Shown: piece by piece, positions 7,069 to 7,643 of the stretch
Layout of the letters: the number at the start of each line of letters is the position of its first letter
Position numbering within the stretch: the stretch's first letter is position 1
Made by a program: the position numbers and the translations under genes
Notes under the pieces: model-generated
What the model saw: the letters and a program-made list of their open reading frames with translations, nothing else
What the model was told of the DNA's origin: nothing
Databases searched by the model: none
From: Thermaceae bacterium
GTDB lineage: Bacteria; Deinococcota; Deinococci; Deinococcales; Marinithermaceae
DNA: 7,643 bases
Assembly (NCBI GenBank): GCA_027023115.1
Contig: JALVWZ010000350.1
Span: 1 to 7,643, forward strand
Direction: 5' to 3'

Positions 7069-7643
7069 CCCGGATAGCGCTTCTTGGGTTTTTCTTTCTC
7101 CCCCAGCCGCCTTTCATTGCCCGCCTGCAGGCGGGCAATGTTTTCGCGATGCTGCCAGTAAACGAAACCCACCAGGAGCGTCAGCGTGACCAGCTCCCAC
7201 ACCGGCCGCCCCACCGCGTAGGCGTAGGCCAGGCCGGCGAAGGTGCCGACCAGGCTGCCCGCCGAGACGTAGCGGGTTAGCAGCATCGTTACCGCCGCTA
7301 TGACCAGAGCAAAGAGCGCCACCGCCGGGTCTAGGAAGAGCACCGTGCCCAGGCTGGTGGCCACGCCCTTGCCGCCCTTGAAACCGAGAAAGACCGAAAA
7401 GTTGTGCCCCAGCACCGCCGCCAGCGCCACGCCGCCCAATAGCCAGCCGTCTATGCCGACCCAGCGGGCGATTTCGACCGCCAGGCCGCCCTTGAAAACG
7501 TCAAAGAGGAAAACGACTATCGCCGGTCCCCAACCCAGGCTCCGCAGCACGTTGGTAGCGCCGATGTTACCCGAGCCGACCTCGCGAATGTTCACGTGGT
7601 AGAGCTTGGCGATCAGCACTCCGGCTGGGATGGAACCAAAAAG
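7065..7643 (-). CDS. plsY: Acyl-phosphate:glycerol-3-phosphate acyltransferase PlsY, 5' end outside window
   Basis: PlsY is a small integral-membrane enzyme that transfers a fatty acyl group from acyl-phosphate to glycerol-3-phosphate, giving lysophosphatidic acid, the first step of phospholipid synthesis in most bacteria. The reading frame stays open to the window edge (192 codons). It begins LFGSIPAGVLIAKL, so the GSIPxG motif lies upstream of the GTG at 7619 and that GTG is internal; only a few N-terminal residues are missing. Further signatures are REVGSGNIGATNVLRSLG and GHNFSVFLGFKGGKGVATSLG, the three conserved loops of the family. Several hydrophobic segments follow. The basic tail (EKEKPKKRYPG) is normal. 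The 3' part carries the palindrome 7115-7140 in frame (N-I-A-R-L-Q-A-G-N). The TAG stop (7067-7065) overlaps the exporter stop. Confidence 0.97.
7115..7144 (+). terminator. Palindromic terminator for the marR-exporter operon, embedded antisense in plsY
   Basis: A perfect 26-bp palindrome occupies 7115-7140 (arms CATTGCCCGCCTG and CAGGCGGGCAATG). It can fold as an 11-bp GC-rich stem with a TGCA loop and is followed rightward by TTTT (7141-7144). It begins 47 bp after the exporter stop. Leftward the stem is followed by AAAGG, so it should end only rightward transcripts and not plsY mRNA. The T-run is short, so efficiency is uncertain. Confidence 0.65.

Overview
This is a GC-rich bacterial chromosomal segment. 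The family variants look most like Deinococcota, probably order Thermales (an Oceanithermus/Meiothermus/Thermus-type organism). This is inferred from the flavour of the GlyA, Der and PlsY proteins, the TAnnnT -10 boxes close to starts, and one gene that appears to be leaderless. No species can be named from the sequence alone.

Layout, left to right. The C-terminal 84 codons of serine hydroxymethyltransferase (glyA, +) end at 257. About 495 bp without a gene follow (258-752). They hold a heptamer tandem repeat, what looks like a patchwork of dispersed intergenic repeats and hairpins, and the der promoter. The ribosome-assembly GTPase der (+) fills 753-2051. A secreted protein of unknown function (+, 2165-3628) comes next and ends at a textbook intrinsic terminator (3648-3679).

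The middle is a divergent pair of transcription units. Leftward runs a small HEAT-repeat protein gene (4269-4814), followed after 18 bp by a DUF952-family gene (3908-4250) broken by one frameshift. A stem-loop with a T-rich tail lies beyond it (3769-3822). Rightward runs a MarR-family repressor (4949-5359) that overlaps by ATGA a 14-TM DHA2-type drug exporter gene (5356-7068). The 134-bp gap between the pair carries a promoter in each direction and a 26-bp near-perfect AT-rich palindrome (4900-4925). The palindrome covers the -35 box of marR and abuts the -35 box of the leftward unit, so it is the obvious candidate operator for autoregulation and efflux control.

At the right edge, plsY (acyl-phosphate glycerol-3-phosphate acyltransferase, -) converges on the exporter gene. 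The two stop codons share a CTAG. A perfect 26-bp palindrome followed by TTTT lies inside the plsY coding region and looks like the terminator for the exporter operon.

The housekeeping genes (glyA, der, plsY) are ordinary. The accessory parts are the secreted protein, the HEAT/DUF952 unit and the marR-exporter module. I found no CRISPR array, tRNA, rRNA, transposase or phage gene, and I see no strong case for a wholly new system. The best leads are the overlapping regulatory signals and the uncharacterised secreted protein.
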